Positions 53,183-62,297 of a DNA stretch of 64,000 bases are shown here, in pieces (the first letter of the stretch is position 1; the number at the start of each line of letters is the position of its first letter). The translations under genes and the position numbers were made by a program. The notes under the pieces are model-generated. The model searched no databases and was not told where the DNA came from. It saw nothing but the letters and a program-made list of their open reading frames with translations. This DNA comes from Synergistaceae bacterium. GTDB lineage: Bacteria > Synergistota > Synergistia > Synergistales > Aminobacteriaceae. The stretch spans positions 58,806-122,805 of the forward strand of contig JAFSWZ010000039.1 of NCBI GenBank assembly GCA_017450125.1, read 5' to 3'.

Positions 53183-55579
53183 TCATTCAAGCAGCCCCGT
53201 TAAGATTCTCACGCCCTCCATCGCGTCCTTAGCGTAGTAATCCGCACCGGCATACTTGGCCAGGTCAGGCGTAAGCACTGCCCCTCCTACGATGACCTTC
53301 ACATCAGGGCATGAAGCCTTGAGCTTCTCTATCGTCTCCTTCATGCTTGCAACCGTCGTGGTCATCAGTGCGCTCAACCCCACAACAGGAACGCTCCTGC
53401 TCTCCACAGCCTCGACTATTTTTTCCGGCGGAACGTCCCTGCCCAAGTCGATAACGTCAAAGTTGTAGTTCTCGAAGATAGTGCGTACTATGTTCTTGCC
53501 GATGTCGTGAACATCCCCGTACACCGTCGCAAGCACAACCGGCCCCTTCGCCTTGCCCTGAGCTTCTCCCTTCTCCATAGCTTCAGACAGAACGCCGAAC
53601 GCAGACTTGGCCGCCTCTGCAGACTTTATTAGCTGAGGGAGAAAGACTTTCCCCGATTCGTAATCCTTGCCCACAGAATCAAGTGCAGGGACAATGTTAC
53701 GCTCGATTATCTCGAGGGGCTTGCTGGCTTTCAGGAGCTCGCGAGTGAGGGCAGCGGCTTCGTCCTTTAGGCCTCGCGCAATCGCAGACTCCAGCGTGGA
53801 TTCTGGTTTCACTTCCTGAGAGGCGGAAGTTTTCGCTGCTGCGGGGGATGCTGTACCTGCTGGGTGCTTCTCGCAGTAGGCTATGTAGTCCTGCATGTCC
53901 TCTTCACCGCCCGTAAGTAACCTCCACGCGTGAAGCGTCTCCTGAAGATCATTGTCCGACGGGTTGATTATCGCGCTGTCGAGCCCGGCCATCATTGCGG
54001 CAGTCATCATCGTTCTGTTCACGAGAGGACGGCGCGGCAAGCCGAATGATACATTGCTCAAACCCAGAACCGTGCACACGCCGAGTTCTTCCTTGACGAG
54101 ACGGATTGCCCTCAATGTCTCGGGCACAAGTTTTTGCTGTGCGCTTGCTGTAAGAGTCAGGCAGTCTATCAGCACGTTCCGGCGCGGAATGCCCAGCCTC
54201 TCCGCTTCCTCGACGATTCGCCGTGCAATCGCTAACCGTTCCTCCGCTGTCTCGGGGATTCCATTTTCGTCGAGCGTCAGGCCAAGAACACACGCACCGT
54301 ACTTCTTCGCGACAGGCAGAACGTGCGCGAGGCTCTCGGGCTTGCCGTTCACGGAGTTGAGGAGGGGCTTGCCGTTGTAGACACGGGCGGCGGCCTCTAA
54401 GGCCTCGAAGCTCGAGCTGTCTATCTGTACCGGCAGGTCAACGATGCCCTGAATCTCAACAAGCGAGCTCGTCAGCACGGAGGCTTCATCGATGTCGGGA
54501 AGGCCGGTGTTGAGGTCGAGGATGTCTGCTCCCTGCTCCTGCTGCTTCACCGCCTCACGGAGAAGATACTCTGTGTCTCCCTCGCGCAGTGCCTTCTGCA
54601 GCATCTTTTTGCCCGTCGGGTTCAGCCTCTCGCCGATAACCACAAACTTTTTCCCGAACGTTACTGCCTTTGACGCAGAACACACAACGGTAGAATCCTT
54701 CACGGTGCGCTTCATTGCTTCTTTGCCGACGGCCTGCTTCATCAGCTTGATGTGTTCAGGCGTTGTGCCGCAGCAGCCCCCGAGAATGTTCACTCCAAGA
54801 GCCGCGAACTCTTTTGCGACGCGCGCGAACTCTTCAGGCGTAACGTCATAGTGTGAAACACCGTCCCGCATCACCGGAAGCCCGGCGTTGGGCTGAACCA
54901 TCACGGGAACGTGAGACAGCTCGCACACCCTGCGCACAATAGGCAGCAGCTGTGCCGGGCCAAGTGAGCAGTTCACGCCGAGCGCACTTACCCCCAAGCC
55001 CTCAAGCGTGTACACCATCGACTCAATGCTCGTGCCGAAAAACGTTTTGCCCGAAGCCTCGAAGCTCATCGTCGCGAACACAGGGACGTTCTCGGAGGCG
55101 TTCTCCAGTGCCGCAAGGACAGCAGCTTTGAGCTCGTAGAGATCCGTGAAGGTCTCAAGCAGAATCGCGTCGCACCGTCCCTGTCCGGCAATCACCATCT
55201 CGGCAACGGCATCGTAGACCTCGCTGAACGAAGCATCCCCCAGCGGAGACATTACGCGCCCCGTAGGGCCGATGTCCAGCGCAACGAACGCGTACCTTCC
55301 CGCCGCCTCGTCAGCCAAAGTCAGCCCGCGCTGTACAACTTCCTGAACGCTCAGCCCGGACTTGGCCAGCTTATACCTATTCGCCCCGAAAGTGTTTGCG
55401 GTGATGAAGTCTGCTCCTGCGTCCCGGTATTCCGCGTGAATGTCCATTATCATGTGGGGGTTGGTGAGGTTCAGGGACTCGGGAACTTCACGGAGCTTCA
55501 GCCCGCGTGATTGAAGCATTGTGCCCATCGCCCCGTCAAAGAAGTATATTTTCTCTGGATTAACCGTAACCATCGTCAT
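53183..55579 (-). CDS. metH: B12-dependent methionine synthase lacking the reactivation domain
   Basis: The 798-residue protein is built of a homocysteine-binding barrel (~1-290; zinc Cys residues in GVNCSLGP and GGCCGTTP), a pterin-binding barrel (~315-560; LNPTGKK, LDLNTGLPD), and a cobalamin cap. A B12 domain (~670-798) has the ligand motif DVHDIGKNI. The C-terminal AdoMet activation domain of E. coli MetH is absent, as in many anaerobes, so reactivation would need a separate protein. The start has AAGGAGG 4 nt upstream. It follows the AEC permease gene by 9 nt. Confidence 0.93.
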   Translation of the reverse strand: MTMVTVNPEKIYFFDGAMGTMLQSRGLKLREVPESLNLTNPHMIMDIHAEYRDAGADFITANTFGANRYKLAKSGLSVQEVVQRGLTLADEAAGRYAFVALDIGPTGRVMSPLGDASFSEVYDAVAEMVIAGQGRCDAILLETFTDLYELKAAVLAALENASENVPVFATMSFEASGKTFFGTSIESMVYTLEGLGVSALGVNCSLGPAQLLPIVRRVCELSHVPVMVQPNAGLPVMRDGVSHYDVTPEEFARVAKEFAALGVNILGGCCGTTPEHIKLMKQAVGKEAMKRTVKDSTVVCSASKAVTFGKKFVVIGERLNPTGKKMLQKALREGDTEYLLREAVKQQEQGADILDLNTGLPDIDEASVLTSSLVEIQGIVDLPVQIDSSSFEALEAAARVYNGKPLLNSVNGKPESLAHVLPVAKKYGACVLGLTLDENGIPETAEERLAIARRIVEEAERLGIPRRNVLIDCLTLTASAQQKLVPETLRAIRLVKEELGVCTVLGLSNVSFGLPRRPLVNRTMMTAAMMAGLDSAIINPSDNDLQETLHAWRLLTGGEEDMQDYIAYCEKHPAGTASPAAAKTSASQEVKPESTLESAIARGLKDEAAALTRELLKASKPLEIIERNIVPALDSVGKDYESGKVFLPQLIKSAEAAKSAFGVLSEAMEKGEAQGKAKGPVVLATVYGDVHDIGKNIVRTIFENYNFDVIDLGRDVPPEKIVEAVESRSVPVVGLSALMTTTVASMKETIEKLKASCPDVKVIVGGAVLTPDLAKYAGADYYAKDAMEGVRILTGLLE

Positions 55580-55588
55580 TATTCCTCC

Positions 55589-56536
55589 TTAACCTATAAG
55601 CATACACACCAAAGGTATCGTAACTATGCACATGACGTTCTGAATGAACATGATTTTAGCCGCGAATGCCATGTTGCCGTTGTACATCTCGCACAGCACA
55701 GGCGTAACGCTCGCGGCAGGCATTGCCATGATGAGGATGAAGACCGCCCCTACCATCGGATTGCTCCCCAGCGGAATCACCCTCAGCAGAAGGCAGATTA
55801 TCACCGGGTACACCAGAAGCCGCATCGCCGCAGACAGCCACGCGTATTTGTCCGTGAGCACTTCGAGCCCATGACTGCGGGCAAGTGCCATACCTATAAT
55901 TACCATCGAGAGAGGAGTCGTGATGTTCGAGATGTAGTTTATCGGCGCGGCAATCATCTCAGGCAGCTTTATCTGTCCGAAGTAGAATATCAGGCTCAGC
56001 ACAAGAGCAACATTTATCCCGCTGAAGAGTATTCCCTTGATGTCCATCTTCCCGCCCTCATGGGAAGGATTGTCGCGGCTTATCTCTATTGCTCCGATAG
56101 TGTAGGCTGTGAGGTTGAACGTGATGTTGAGCATGACCGACAACGCAAGGCCTTCCGCACCGAGAAGTGCCAGCGCAATCGGGAAGCCCATGAACCCGCA
56201 GTTGTTGTACGCGCAGGTGAACGCCCACACTCCACGCGAGCCCTCAGGAACTCCGAGCGGCCCGGCCAAGATGCGCGAGACGTAGAGCATAGCGGGATAA
56301 GCGACCATTCCGGCGGCGATGATTATCATGCTGTCGTGAATGAACGACGGGTCATAGTCCTTCTGCACAAGAGAGATGAAGATAGTGCACGGCAGAGTGA
56401 TTTTCAGGAGGAAGGCCGAGAACACAGCTGATGCTTCGAGCTTCAAGACTCCTGACTTAACAGCAAGATAACCGACAGCAATAATGACGAACAAGCTGAC
56501 GAGGTTCGACATCACTACAAAAAAGTCCAAGTTCAT
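55589..56536 (-). CDS. AEC-family (auxin efflux carrier-like) transporter
   Basis: The ~315-residue membrane protein has ten hydrophobic segments arranged in two inverted halves, typical of the AEC family (PF03547). It has AFTCAYNNCGFMGFPIALALLG in the middle, including the conserved Asn-Asn-x-x-Phe-Gly/Met-x-Pro. Members export or import organic anions such as malate. ATG 56536 is preferred because GGAGAG lies 7 nt upstream. It precedes metH by 9 nt, so a link to sulfur amino acid or C1 metabolism is possible but unproven. Confidence 0.88.
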   Translation of the reverse strand: MNLDFFVVMSNLVSLFVIIAVGYLAVKSGVLKLEASAVFSAFLLKITLPCTIFISLVQKDYDPSFIHDSMIIIAAGMVAYPAMLYVSRILAGPLGVPEGSRGVWAFTCAYNNCGFMGFPIALALLGAEGLALSVMLNITFNLTAYTIGAIEISRDNPSHEGGKMDIKGILFSGINVALVLSLIFYFGQIKLPEMIAAPINYISNITTPLSMVIIGMALARSHGLEVLTDKYAWLSAAMRLLVYPVIICLLLRVIPLGSNPMVGAVFILIMAMPAASVTPVLCEMYNGNMAFAAKIMFIQNVMCIVTIPLVCMLIG

Positions 56537-56593
56537 GTACAATCTCTCCCATCGGTAAATTTTCAGGATTGTAACACAAAGGAGAGAGCGTTA

Positions 56594-57250
56594 ATGAGGA
56601 TACTTACCCCTGACTTTCTTGAGGCCTCGTTCTTCATGAAGGAAGAACCCCTCGACGGTATTGATGACCTCCCGCGCGTTTCCCCGCATCAGGTTCACGG
56701 CTCGGAGATACTCCGCGTGAATGATGACAACTTCGCGGGACTGTGCCTCCCGGAACGCCCGAACGCTGACGGCATCCTCCTCACGACGACGAAGGCTTCT
56801 GCTTCGCTGAGGTTCGCTGACTGCGCGCCGGTTATGCTCTGGGGCAAGGAATGGGTGATGATTCTGCACTCCGGCTACAAGGGCACTGCGCTGAACATCT
56901 CGGGCAGAGGCTTGGAGCTTGCGGGCGGAGAGGCGTTAGGTGCGTGGGTTGGGCCGTGCATCGGCAGGGAACACTACTGCAGGGACATTGACGACGAATG
57001 GACACAGAAGGGACTGCACAGCTTCCACCCGGAGAACCTCGAGGAACGGGACGGAAAGATATTCTTTGACTTGGCCGGAGAGATTCACGCACAGCTTCTT
57101 GAAGGAGGGGTGAGGGAGGAGAATATCACCTTGTCTGGCATCGACACATTTACGGATGACAGGTGCTGTTCCTACAGGCGCGGTAACATTAATGACAGAA
57201 TGACCCTCTGCGTGAAACTAATTGACAATGCGATGAACACGCGGTTATAA
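56594..57250 (+). CDS. pgeF: Peptidoglycan editing factor PgeF / LACC1-like (YfiH) oxidoreductase
   Basis: The 218-residue protein of the YfiH/DUF152 family has the zinc/copper-binding triad: His in VSPHQVHG (~35), Cys in FADCAPV (~76) and His in ILHSGYKG (~93). The C-terminal DDRCCSYRR motif is also present. Family members have been described as purine nucleoside phosphorylases/adenosine deaminases and as factors limiting incorrect peptidoglycan synthesis. Divergent from the AEC gene; ribosome site AAGGAGAG precedes it. Confidence 0.92.
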   Translation: MRILTPDFLEASFFMKEEPLDGIDDLPRVSPHQVHGSEILRVNDDNFAGLCLPERPNADGILLTTTKASASLRFADCAPVMLWGKEWVMILHSGYKGTALNISGRGLELAGGEALGAWVGPCIGREHYCRDIDDEWTQKGLHSFHPENLEERDGKIFFDLAGEIHAQLLEGGVREENITLSGIDTFTDDRCCSYRRGNINDRMTLCVKLIDNAMNTRL

Positions 57251-57292
57251 TTACCCCATCTTTTCACACATACAGCTTGATGATGATTTTGT

Positions 57293-57382
57293 GGAGACGT
57301 GGCCGAGTGGTCGAAGGCGGTTGACTCGAAATCAACTGAGCGGCTTGCCGTTCCTAGAGTTCGAATCTCTACGTCTCCGCCA
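57293..57382 (+). tRNA. tRNA-Ser (anticodon CGA)
   Basis: The 90-nt class II tRNA has acceptor GGAGACG pairing with CGTCTCC. The D-loop has AGTGGTCGAAGG and the anticodon stem is TTGACT/AATCAA around loop CTCGAAA (anticodon CGA, reading UCG). A long variable arm (AGCGGCTTGCCGTTCC) and T-arm GTTCGAATC follow. Discriminator G and encoded CCA are present. Eight T follow directly and may act as a terminator or part of one. Confidence 0.97.
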
Positions 57383-57418
57383 TTTTTTTTATGCAGAAGG
57401 CAGGTATTTGTATACGTC

Positions 57419-58615
57419 ATGAAAATTCTCGTAATCAACTGCGGCAGTTCCTCCCTCAAGTATCAGTTATTCGACATGGAAGACGAGTCAGTCTCCGCAA
57501 AGGGTCTCGTTGACCGCATAGGCATCGACGGCTCAAACCTCGTCCACCGCAAGACCGGCGCAGACCCCTTCAAGGTCGAGACACCCATCAAGGATCACAA
57601 AGTCGCCATGCAGTTAGTGCTTGAAGCACTGCTCGACAAGGATCACGGAGTCCTGAAGTCCCTCGACGAGATCGGAGCGGCAGGACACCGCATAGTCTCC
57701 GGCGGCGACCTCTACAAGGAGTCAGTCCTCGTTGACGACAAGGTCATGGATGGCCTCCGTCAGTGCATTCCTCTTGCTCCCCTGCACAATCCCGGCCACA
57801 TCATGGGCATCGAGGCAATACAGCACGCGCTCCCGAAGCTCCCGAACGTCGTAGTGTTCGACACAGCATTTCACCAGACGATGCCGGATTACGCGTACAT
57901 GTACGGCCTTCCTTGGGAGTTCTACGAGACCCACAGGGTACGCCGCTACGGTGCGCACGGAACAAGCCATCACTTCGTGGCTCTGAGGACTGCGGAGATT
58001 CTCGGCAAGCCCATAGAGTCCCTCAAGATGATTACCTGCCATCTCGGCAACGGAAGCTCAATCACCGCCGTAAAGCACGGAAAGTGTATTGACACGTCGA
58101 TGGGTCTTACGCCTCTTGCGGGTGTCCTCATGGGGACGCGTACCGGCGACATGGATCCTGCGTGCGTACCGTTCGTGCAGAACATCACCAAGTACACCGC
58201 CGACGAGATGAACAACTTCATGAACAAAAAGAGCGGACTTCTCGGGATTTCCGGCGTGAGCAGCGACCTTAGGGATGTTGAGGCGGCCGCAGAGCAGGGC
58301 AATGACCGCGCACGTCTGGCCATCGACATGCTCGAGTACGGAATTGCGAAGTACATCGGAGCTTACACCGTCGCAATGGGCGGGCTTGATGTTATCGTCT
58401 TCACGGCGGGCATCGGCGAGAACAGCGCGTCAACACGCGAGGCAGTCTGCAAGAAGCTCGAGTTCATGGGCGTGAAGGTTGACCCCGCAAAGAACAACAT
58501 TCGCGGCAAAGAAGCCATCGTCAGCACGGACGACTCAAAAGTTCTCGTTATGGTTGTCCCGACGAACGAAGAGCTTATGATTGCGCGCGAGACAAAGAGG
58601 ATAGCTGTTGCCTAG
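57419..58615 (+). CDS. ackA: Acetate kinase
   Basis: The ~398-residue ASKHA-fold kinase forms ATP from acetyl phosphate. Motifs: ILVINCGSSSLKYQL at the N-terminus, catalytic Asp in VFDTAFHQTMP (~147), GTSHHFV, HLGNGSS (~208) and FTAGIGENS. The start is ATG 57419, 36 nt after tRNA-Ser; an in-frame opening through the tRNA is not coding. The ribosome site is weak. No pta is adjacent. The stop overlaps the start of the DUF177 gene by 8 nt. Confidence 0.96.
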   Translation: MKILVINCGSSSLKYQLFDMEDESVSAKGLVDRIGIDGSNLVHRKTGADPFKVETPIKDHKVAMQLVLEALLDKDHGVLKSLDEIGAAGHRIVSGGDLYKESVLVDDKVMDGLRQCIPLAPLHNPGHIMGIEAIQHALPKLPNVVVFDTAFHQTMPDYAYMYGLPWEFYETHRVRRYGAHGTSHHFVALRTAEILGKPIESLKMITCHLGNGSSITAVKHGKCIDTSMGLTPLAGVLMGTRTGDMDPACVPFVQNITKYTADEMNNFMNKKSGLLGISGVSSDLRDVEAAAEQGNDRARLAIDMLEYGIAKYIGAYTVAMGGLDVIVFTAGIGENSASTREAVCKKLEFMGVKVDPAKNNIRGKEAIVSTDDSKVLVMVVPTNEELMIARETKRIAVA

Positions 58616-59159
58616 CATATTTCGCGACGGACAGAAAGCCTTAATCACTCTTCCCCCGCGAAACGACACCGAGACGGAAATTTCCGCTTCATGGGACTTC
58701 AAGGGGGGAAGCCTTAAATTCGAGGGACAGGAGTTCGTCTTTCCAGAGGGCTTTCACGCTGAGGTAAGAGCAGAGTGGATCGAGACTGAAGCCCTGCTCT
58801 TGGCCGGACTGAGCGTGAATGCAGTGGTTGAGGCGGAGTGTGCCCGGTGTCTCAAGCCCGTAAGTCTTGAAATATCGGGGGAATTAATGTATCTTTATTG
58901 TTCGCATGATCCCGAAGCAATTGATGATGACGAGTATATGCCCGTAGAAGTTAAACATTTCGGGCGCGTTCTCGACGTTATGCCGCAGATACAGGAGAGC
59001 ATCTACACACTGATTCCGACGAAGGTATTGTGCCGTTCTGACTGCAAGGGGTTGTGTCCCAACTGCGGTGCTGACCTCAATGAAGGGGAATGTTCGTGCG
59101 GCAAGGAAGACATTGACCCGAGACTTTGGGCACTGCGTAATTTTACTACGGAGGATTAA
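58608..59159 (+). CDS. DUF177 (YceD) family protein
   Basis: The 183-residue protein has the DUF177 core: a strand-rich N-terminus, then ECARCLKPVSLEISGE (~82-97) and a C-terminal C-x3-C-x5-C-x2-C pattern in CRSDCKGLCPNCGADLN. YceD is linked to 23S rRNA accumulation or L32 metabolism and is nearly always encoded just before rpmF, as here (6 nt gap). The start is TTG inside the end of ackA, so it is coupled to that gene. Confidence 0.92.
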   Translation: MPSIFRDGQKALITLPPRNDTETEISASWDFKGGSLKFEGQEFVFPEGFHAEVRAEWIETEALLLAGLSVNAVVEAECARCLKPVSLEISGELMYLYCSHDPEAIDDDEYMPVEVKHFGRVLDVMPQIQESIYTLIPTKVLCRSDCKGLCPNCGADLNEGECSCGKEDIDPRLWALRNFTTED

Positions 59160-59165
59160 TCAATC

Positions 59166-59366
59166 ATGGCAACACCGAAGAGAAAAGTATCTCACGCCAG
59201 AACTTCACAGAGGAAAGCACACTGGCTCGGAGCACTGAGCGCACCAGAGACGATGACGTGCCCCCACTGCGGAGAAGTAACGCTTGTGCACCACGCGTGC
59301 CCCAGCTGCGGGTATTACCGCGACAGGCAGGTAGTGAAGGTAAAAGCCGACGAAGCCGCAAGCTGA
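59166..59366 (+). CDS. rpmF: 50S ribosomal protein L32
   Basis: The 66-residue protein begins with the conserved basic segment ATPKRKVSHARTSQRKAHW and has a zinc ribbon C-x2-C (CPHC) and C-x2-C (CPSC). The C-terminal tail is short. GAGG precedes the start by about 9 nt. A large hairpin downstream separates it from htpG. The fatty acid genes (plsX, fabH) that often follow rpmF are absent. Confidence 0.97.
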   Translation: MATPKRKVSHARTSQRKAHWLGALSAPETMTCPHCGEVTLVHHACPSCGYYRDRQVVKVKADEAAS

Positions 59367-59390
59367 GTTCTGGCACAAAGAAGATTACGG

Positions 59391-59433
59391 AAGCCGGAGG
59401 TATGTATATGTGCATGTCTCCGGCTTTGTGATA
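59391..59433 (+). terminator. Hairpin between rpmF and htpG
   Basis: AAGCCGGAG (59391-59399) and CTCCGGCTT (59418-59426) form a perfect 9-bp stem. CACAAAG (59374-59380) can pair instead with CTTTGTG (59424-59430). The T-run is poor, so it may be a partial terminator or an alternative-pairing element in front of htpG. Confidence 0.5.
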
Positions 59434-59447
59434 ACAGGTAAGATATT

Positions 59448-61298
59448 ATGAGCGAAGAAAGATTCTATTTCCAGTCCGAAGCCGCCGAGATGCTGAACAT
59501 GATGATAAACTCGGTGTACTCGAACAAGGACATTTTCCTGCGCGAGCTTGTCTCGAACGCTTCCGACGCACTGGACAAGAGAAGGATAGAGTGCCTCAAA
59601 GACTCCGAGCTGGCGGAGAACGAGAACCCAGCCATAAAGATTTCCGCCGACCACGACAAGAAGACCCTGACAGTCAGCGACAACGGAATAGGCATGACGC
59701 GCGACGAACTCATCCAGTACTTGGGGACGATCGCGAAGTCCGGCACTAGGGACTTCCTGAAGGCCGCGAAGGAAAGCAGCACACAGAGCGAGCTTATCGG
59801 GCAGTTCGGCGTGGGGTTCTACTCCGTGTTCATGGTTGCGGACAAGGTCGAGGTAATCACCCGCAAACTCGGCACGCAGGAGACGTTCAGGTTCGAGTCC
59901 GGCGGCGACGGTTCGTACACGATTGCTGACGCTGAACAGCGCGAAGAGTGTGGGACGACTGTAACGCTTCATCTCCGTGAAGGGGCGGATAAGGACTACT
60001 CCGACGAGTGGACGATACGCGGGATAATCGCGAAGTACTCTGACTTCATCTCGTGGCCGATAGAGTTCAAGGGCGAGACGGTAAACTCACGCAAAGCAAT
60101 CTGGCAGAGGCCGGACAGCGAGATAACGGAGGAAGAGTACAGCGAGTTCTACAAGCACCTGACCCACGACTGGCAGGAGCCTCTGATGCACATAAAGATT
60201 AACGCGGAAGGCTCTACGAACTTCAAGGGGCTGCTGTTTGTACCTGGCGAAGCACCGTTTGACCTGTTCATGAACCCTGAAGCCGGAGGAGTCAGCCTCT
60301 ACATCAACAGGGTGTTCATCATGAACGACTGCAAGGAACTGATAGCCCCCTACATGAGGTTCATCAGGGGAGTTGTGGACAGCGAGGACTTGCCGCTGAA
60401 CATCTCGCGGGAAATTCTGCAGGATGACCCGATAATCAGGGTGATTCGCCGGAGCACGCAGAGGAAGATATTTGCGGAGCTCAAGAAGTTATTAGCGTCT
60501 GACAGGGAGAAGTACATAAAGTTCTGGGTTGCGTTCGGGAGAGTCTTCAAGGAAGGCGTTGTGAATGACAGCGAGCACGCTAAGAGCATCCTCGAGCTTG
60601 CGCTGTTCCGTACGACGAATGATGACGGGTGGACGACGCTAGCTGAGTACGAGTCGCGGATGAAGCCGGAGCAGGAGGGCATCTACTGCCTTGCGGGGCG
60701 GGACAACCTTTCAGCACTGAGAGCCTCGCCGAAACTCGAACAGTTCAGGGCGAAGGGTTATGAAGTGCTGCTGATGACAGACCCTGTTGATGACGTGATA
60801 CTTGCTGAGTCGGCGTTCATTCTGCCTGAGGACATGAAGAAGCTCGTCAACATCGCGAGTGATTCTGTGAGCCTGCTGACTGAGGACGAGAAGAAGGCGG
60901 CGGCCGAGAAGCTGAAGGAGCTCGAGGCGGAGTTTGAGCCTGTGAGGACGAAGGCGATGGAGATTTTCGGGGACAGGCTGGAGACGGTGAGGCCTTCACT
61001 GACGCTGACGAACTCTCCTGCGTGCCTGCGTGATGCGCCGGGCGGAATTTCGCTGAGGATGGAGAACATGCTTCGTTCTGCGGGACAGACACCTCCTCCG
61101 CAGAAGAGAGTGCTTGAGCTCAACATGTCGCACCCTGCCGTGAAGAAGCTGCTGATGCTTGACGGCGAGAAGATGGGTGATGTTCTGCGCGTGCTATACG
61201 ACGAGGCGTTGCTCCTTGAAGGGGTTGTGCCGGATGATGCCGCAGGTTTCGTGAAGCGCGTTGACGAGTTCATGACGCTTGCGCTGGGGGACAGGTAG
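59448..61298 (+). CDS. htpG: Molecular chaperone HtpG (Hsp90)
   Basis: The 616-residue protein has the GHKL ATPase domain with ELVSNASDALDKRR (~27-40), DNGIGMTRDEL (~79-89) and GQFGVGFYSVF. The middle domain includes LYINRVFI and LPLNISREILQ with the catalytic Arg region, and a C-terminal dimerisation part follows. Size is slightly below that of E. coli HtpG. It functions as a cytosolic heat-shock chaperone. No CIRCE-type inverted repeat was noticed upstream. The next gene starts 3 nt after the stop. Confidence 0.97.
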   Translation: MSEERFYFQSEAAEMLNMMINSVYSNKDIFLRELVSNASDALDKRRIECLKDSELAENENPAIKISADHDKKTLTVSDNGIGMTRDELIQYLGTIAKSGTRDFLKAAKESSTQSELIGQFGVGFYSVFMVADKVEVITRKLGTQETFRFESGGDGSYTIADAEQREECGTTVTLHLREGADKDYSDEWTIRGIIAKYSDFISWPIEFKGETVNSRKAIWQRPDSEITEEEYSEFYKHLTHDWQEPLMHIKINAEGSTNFKGLLFVPGEAPFDLFMNPEAGGVSLYINRVFIMNDCKELIAPYMRFIRGVVDSEDLPLNISREILQDDPIIRVIRRSTQRKIFAELKKLLASDREKYIKFWVAFGRVFKEGVVNDSEHAKSILELALFRTTNDDGWTTLAEYESRMKPEQEGIYCLAGRDNLSALRASPKLEQFRAKGYEVLLMTDPVDDVILAESAFILPEDMKKLVNIASDSVSLLTEDEKKAAAEKLKELEAEFEPVRTKAMEIFGDRLETVRPSLTLTNSPACLRDAPGGISLRMENMLRSAGQTPPPQKRVLELNMSHPAVKKLLMLDGEKMGDVLRVLYDEALLLEGVVPDDAAGFVKRVDEFMTLALGDR

Positions 61299-61301
61299 GC
61301 G

Positions 61302-62228
61302 ATGCCGTTCTTACGTGCCGCACTGATCAGGAAGAAGGCTAGGCCGGAAGCAGAGGAACAAGAGCAGGAGACTCTGCTGCCGCCTGTTATTGTTGTTGCG
61401 GAAGAACCGAAGCCTGAACCTGAGCCGGTTATTGAGGAAGTGCCTGTACCGTCAGAAGTTGAGCCAGTGCCAATGCAGGAAGCAGAATCAGCGGAGGCAG
61501 AACACGTACCAGCGCAGACGCAAGAACCCGAGCCAGCGGAAACAGAACAAGAGCCTGTGCAGACGGGAGAAACAGAAGCGGTGCAGGAGAGAGAAGCAGA
61601 ACATGTTGCTGAGCCGGTCATTGAGGAAGTGCCCGAGCTCGAACCTGTAACAGATACTCATGAAGACGAACCGCCGCAAGAACCTGAACAGCCCGGACAG
61701 CCAGAACAGCCAGAAGCAGAAGAAGAGCCGACTGAAGTCGATAGCGGACAGACTGAAGAAACGCCTGAAGCCGTAGAAGAACCTCTGCCCGAACCCTCAA
61801 AGGATTACAGCGGCTCACAGCTCAACTACGATTTCACGTCGGGCGAAAGGTACGTTGACTCGGTGTCCACAAAAACAGAGTTCGACAAGATGCTTGACGA
61901 GCTCGCGGCAATAAGCGCAGACCTCCTCGCTCATGAGGTAGAGAAGTTCGCGCTGAAGTTCACGGGAAAGTTTCAGGGAGACACCGACAAGGCGGAAGCA
62001 GACGCGAAGAAGTTTGAAGCCTTCTTGGGCGGGTACATCACCAACGCCGCAATGACCCTCTACGACAACGGCTACAGGGACGCGGCGATAAAACGTCTCG
62101 AGCAGGCCAGGAGCATACTCGAAGCCAGACGCAAGCTCGAGGAAGAGACAGAGGCCATAAGTTCGCGCGTTGAGGAGAATAATGATGCCGTAGATTTGTC
62201 GGACATTCTCGGCCTCATGGGAGACTGA
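61302..62228 (+). CDS. Glu/Pro-rich protein with structured C-terminus, unknown function
   Basis: The 308-residue protein has a short basic N-terminus, then ~145 residues dominated by Glu, Pro, Gln and Val with repeated Glu-Pro-Glu/Pro-Val units, surely disordered. The C-terminal ~140 residues are helical (FDKMLDELAAISADLLAHEVEKF, then EQARSILEARRKLEEETEA) and resemble a coiled coil. No signal peptide is seen. It starts 3 nt after htpG, which suggests co-expression. Function is unknown. A T8 terminator follows. Confidence 0.7.
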   Translation: MPFLRAALIRKKARPEAEEQEQETLLPPVIVVAEEPKPEPEPVIEEVPVPSEVEPVPMQEAESAEAEHVPAQTQEPEPAETEQEPVQTGETEAVQEREAEHVAEPVIEEVPELEPVTDTHEDEPPQEPEQPGQPEQPEAEEEPTEVDSGQTEETPEAVEEPLPEPSKDYSGSQLNYDFTSGERYVDSVSTKTEFDKMLDELAAISADLLAHEVEKFALKFTGKFQGDTDKAEADAKKFEAFLGGYITNAAMTLYDNGYRDAAIKRLEQARSILEARRKLEEETEAISSRVEENNDAVDLSDILGLMGD

Positions 62229-62248
62229 GCCCATGACGAACACTCTAT

Positions 62249-62283
62249 GACAGCTTCCCGGCGTGGGGGAGGCTGTTTTTTTT
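62249..62283 (+). terminator. Strong terminator after the Glu/Pro-rich gene
   Basis: ACAGCTTCCC and GGGGAGGCTGT pair with one wobble and are followed by eight T. Best U-run of the window. Confidence 0.85.
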
Positions 62284-62297
62284 GCCCGTCAACCTGA

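Noticed and set aside
57299..57418. N-terminal extension of acetate kinase through the upstream region
   Set aside because: That frame runs through the tRNA-Ser gene, while the conserved AckA N-terminus begins at ATG 57419.
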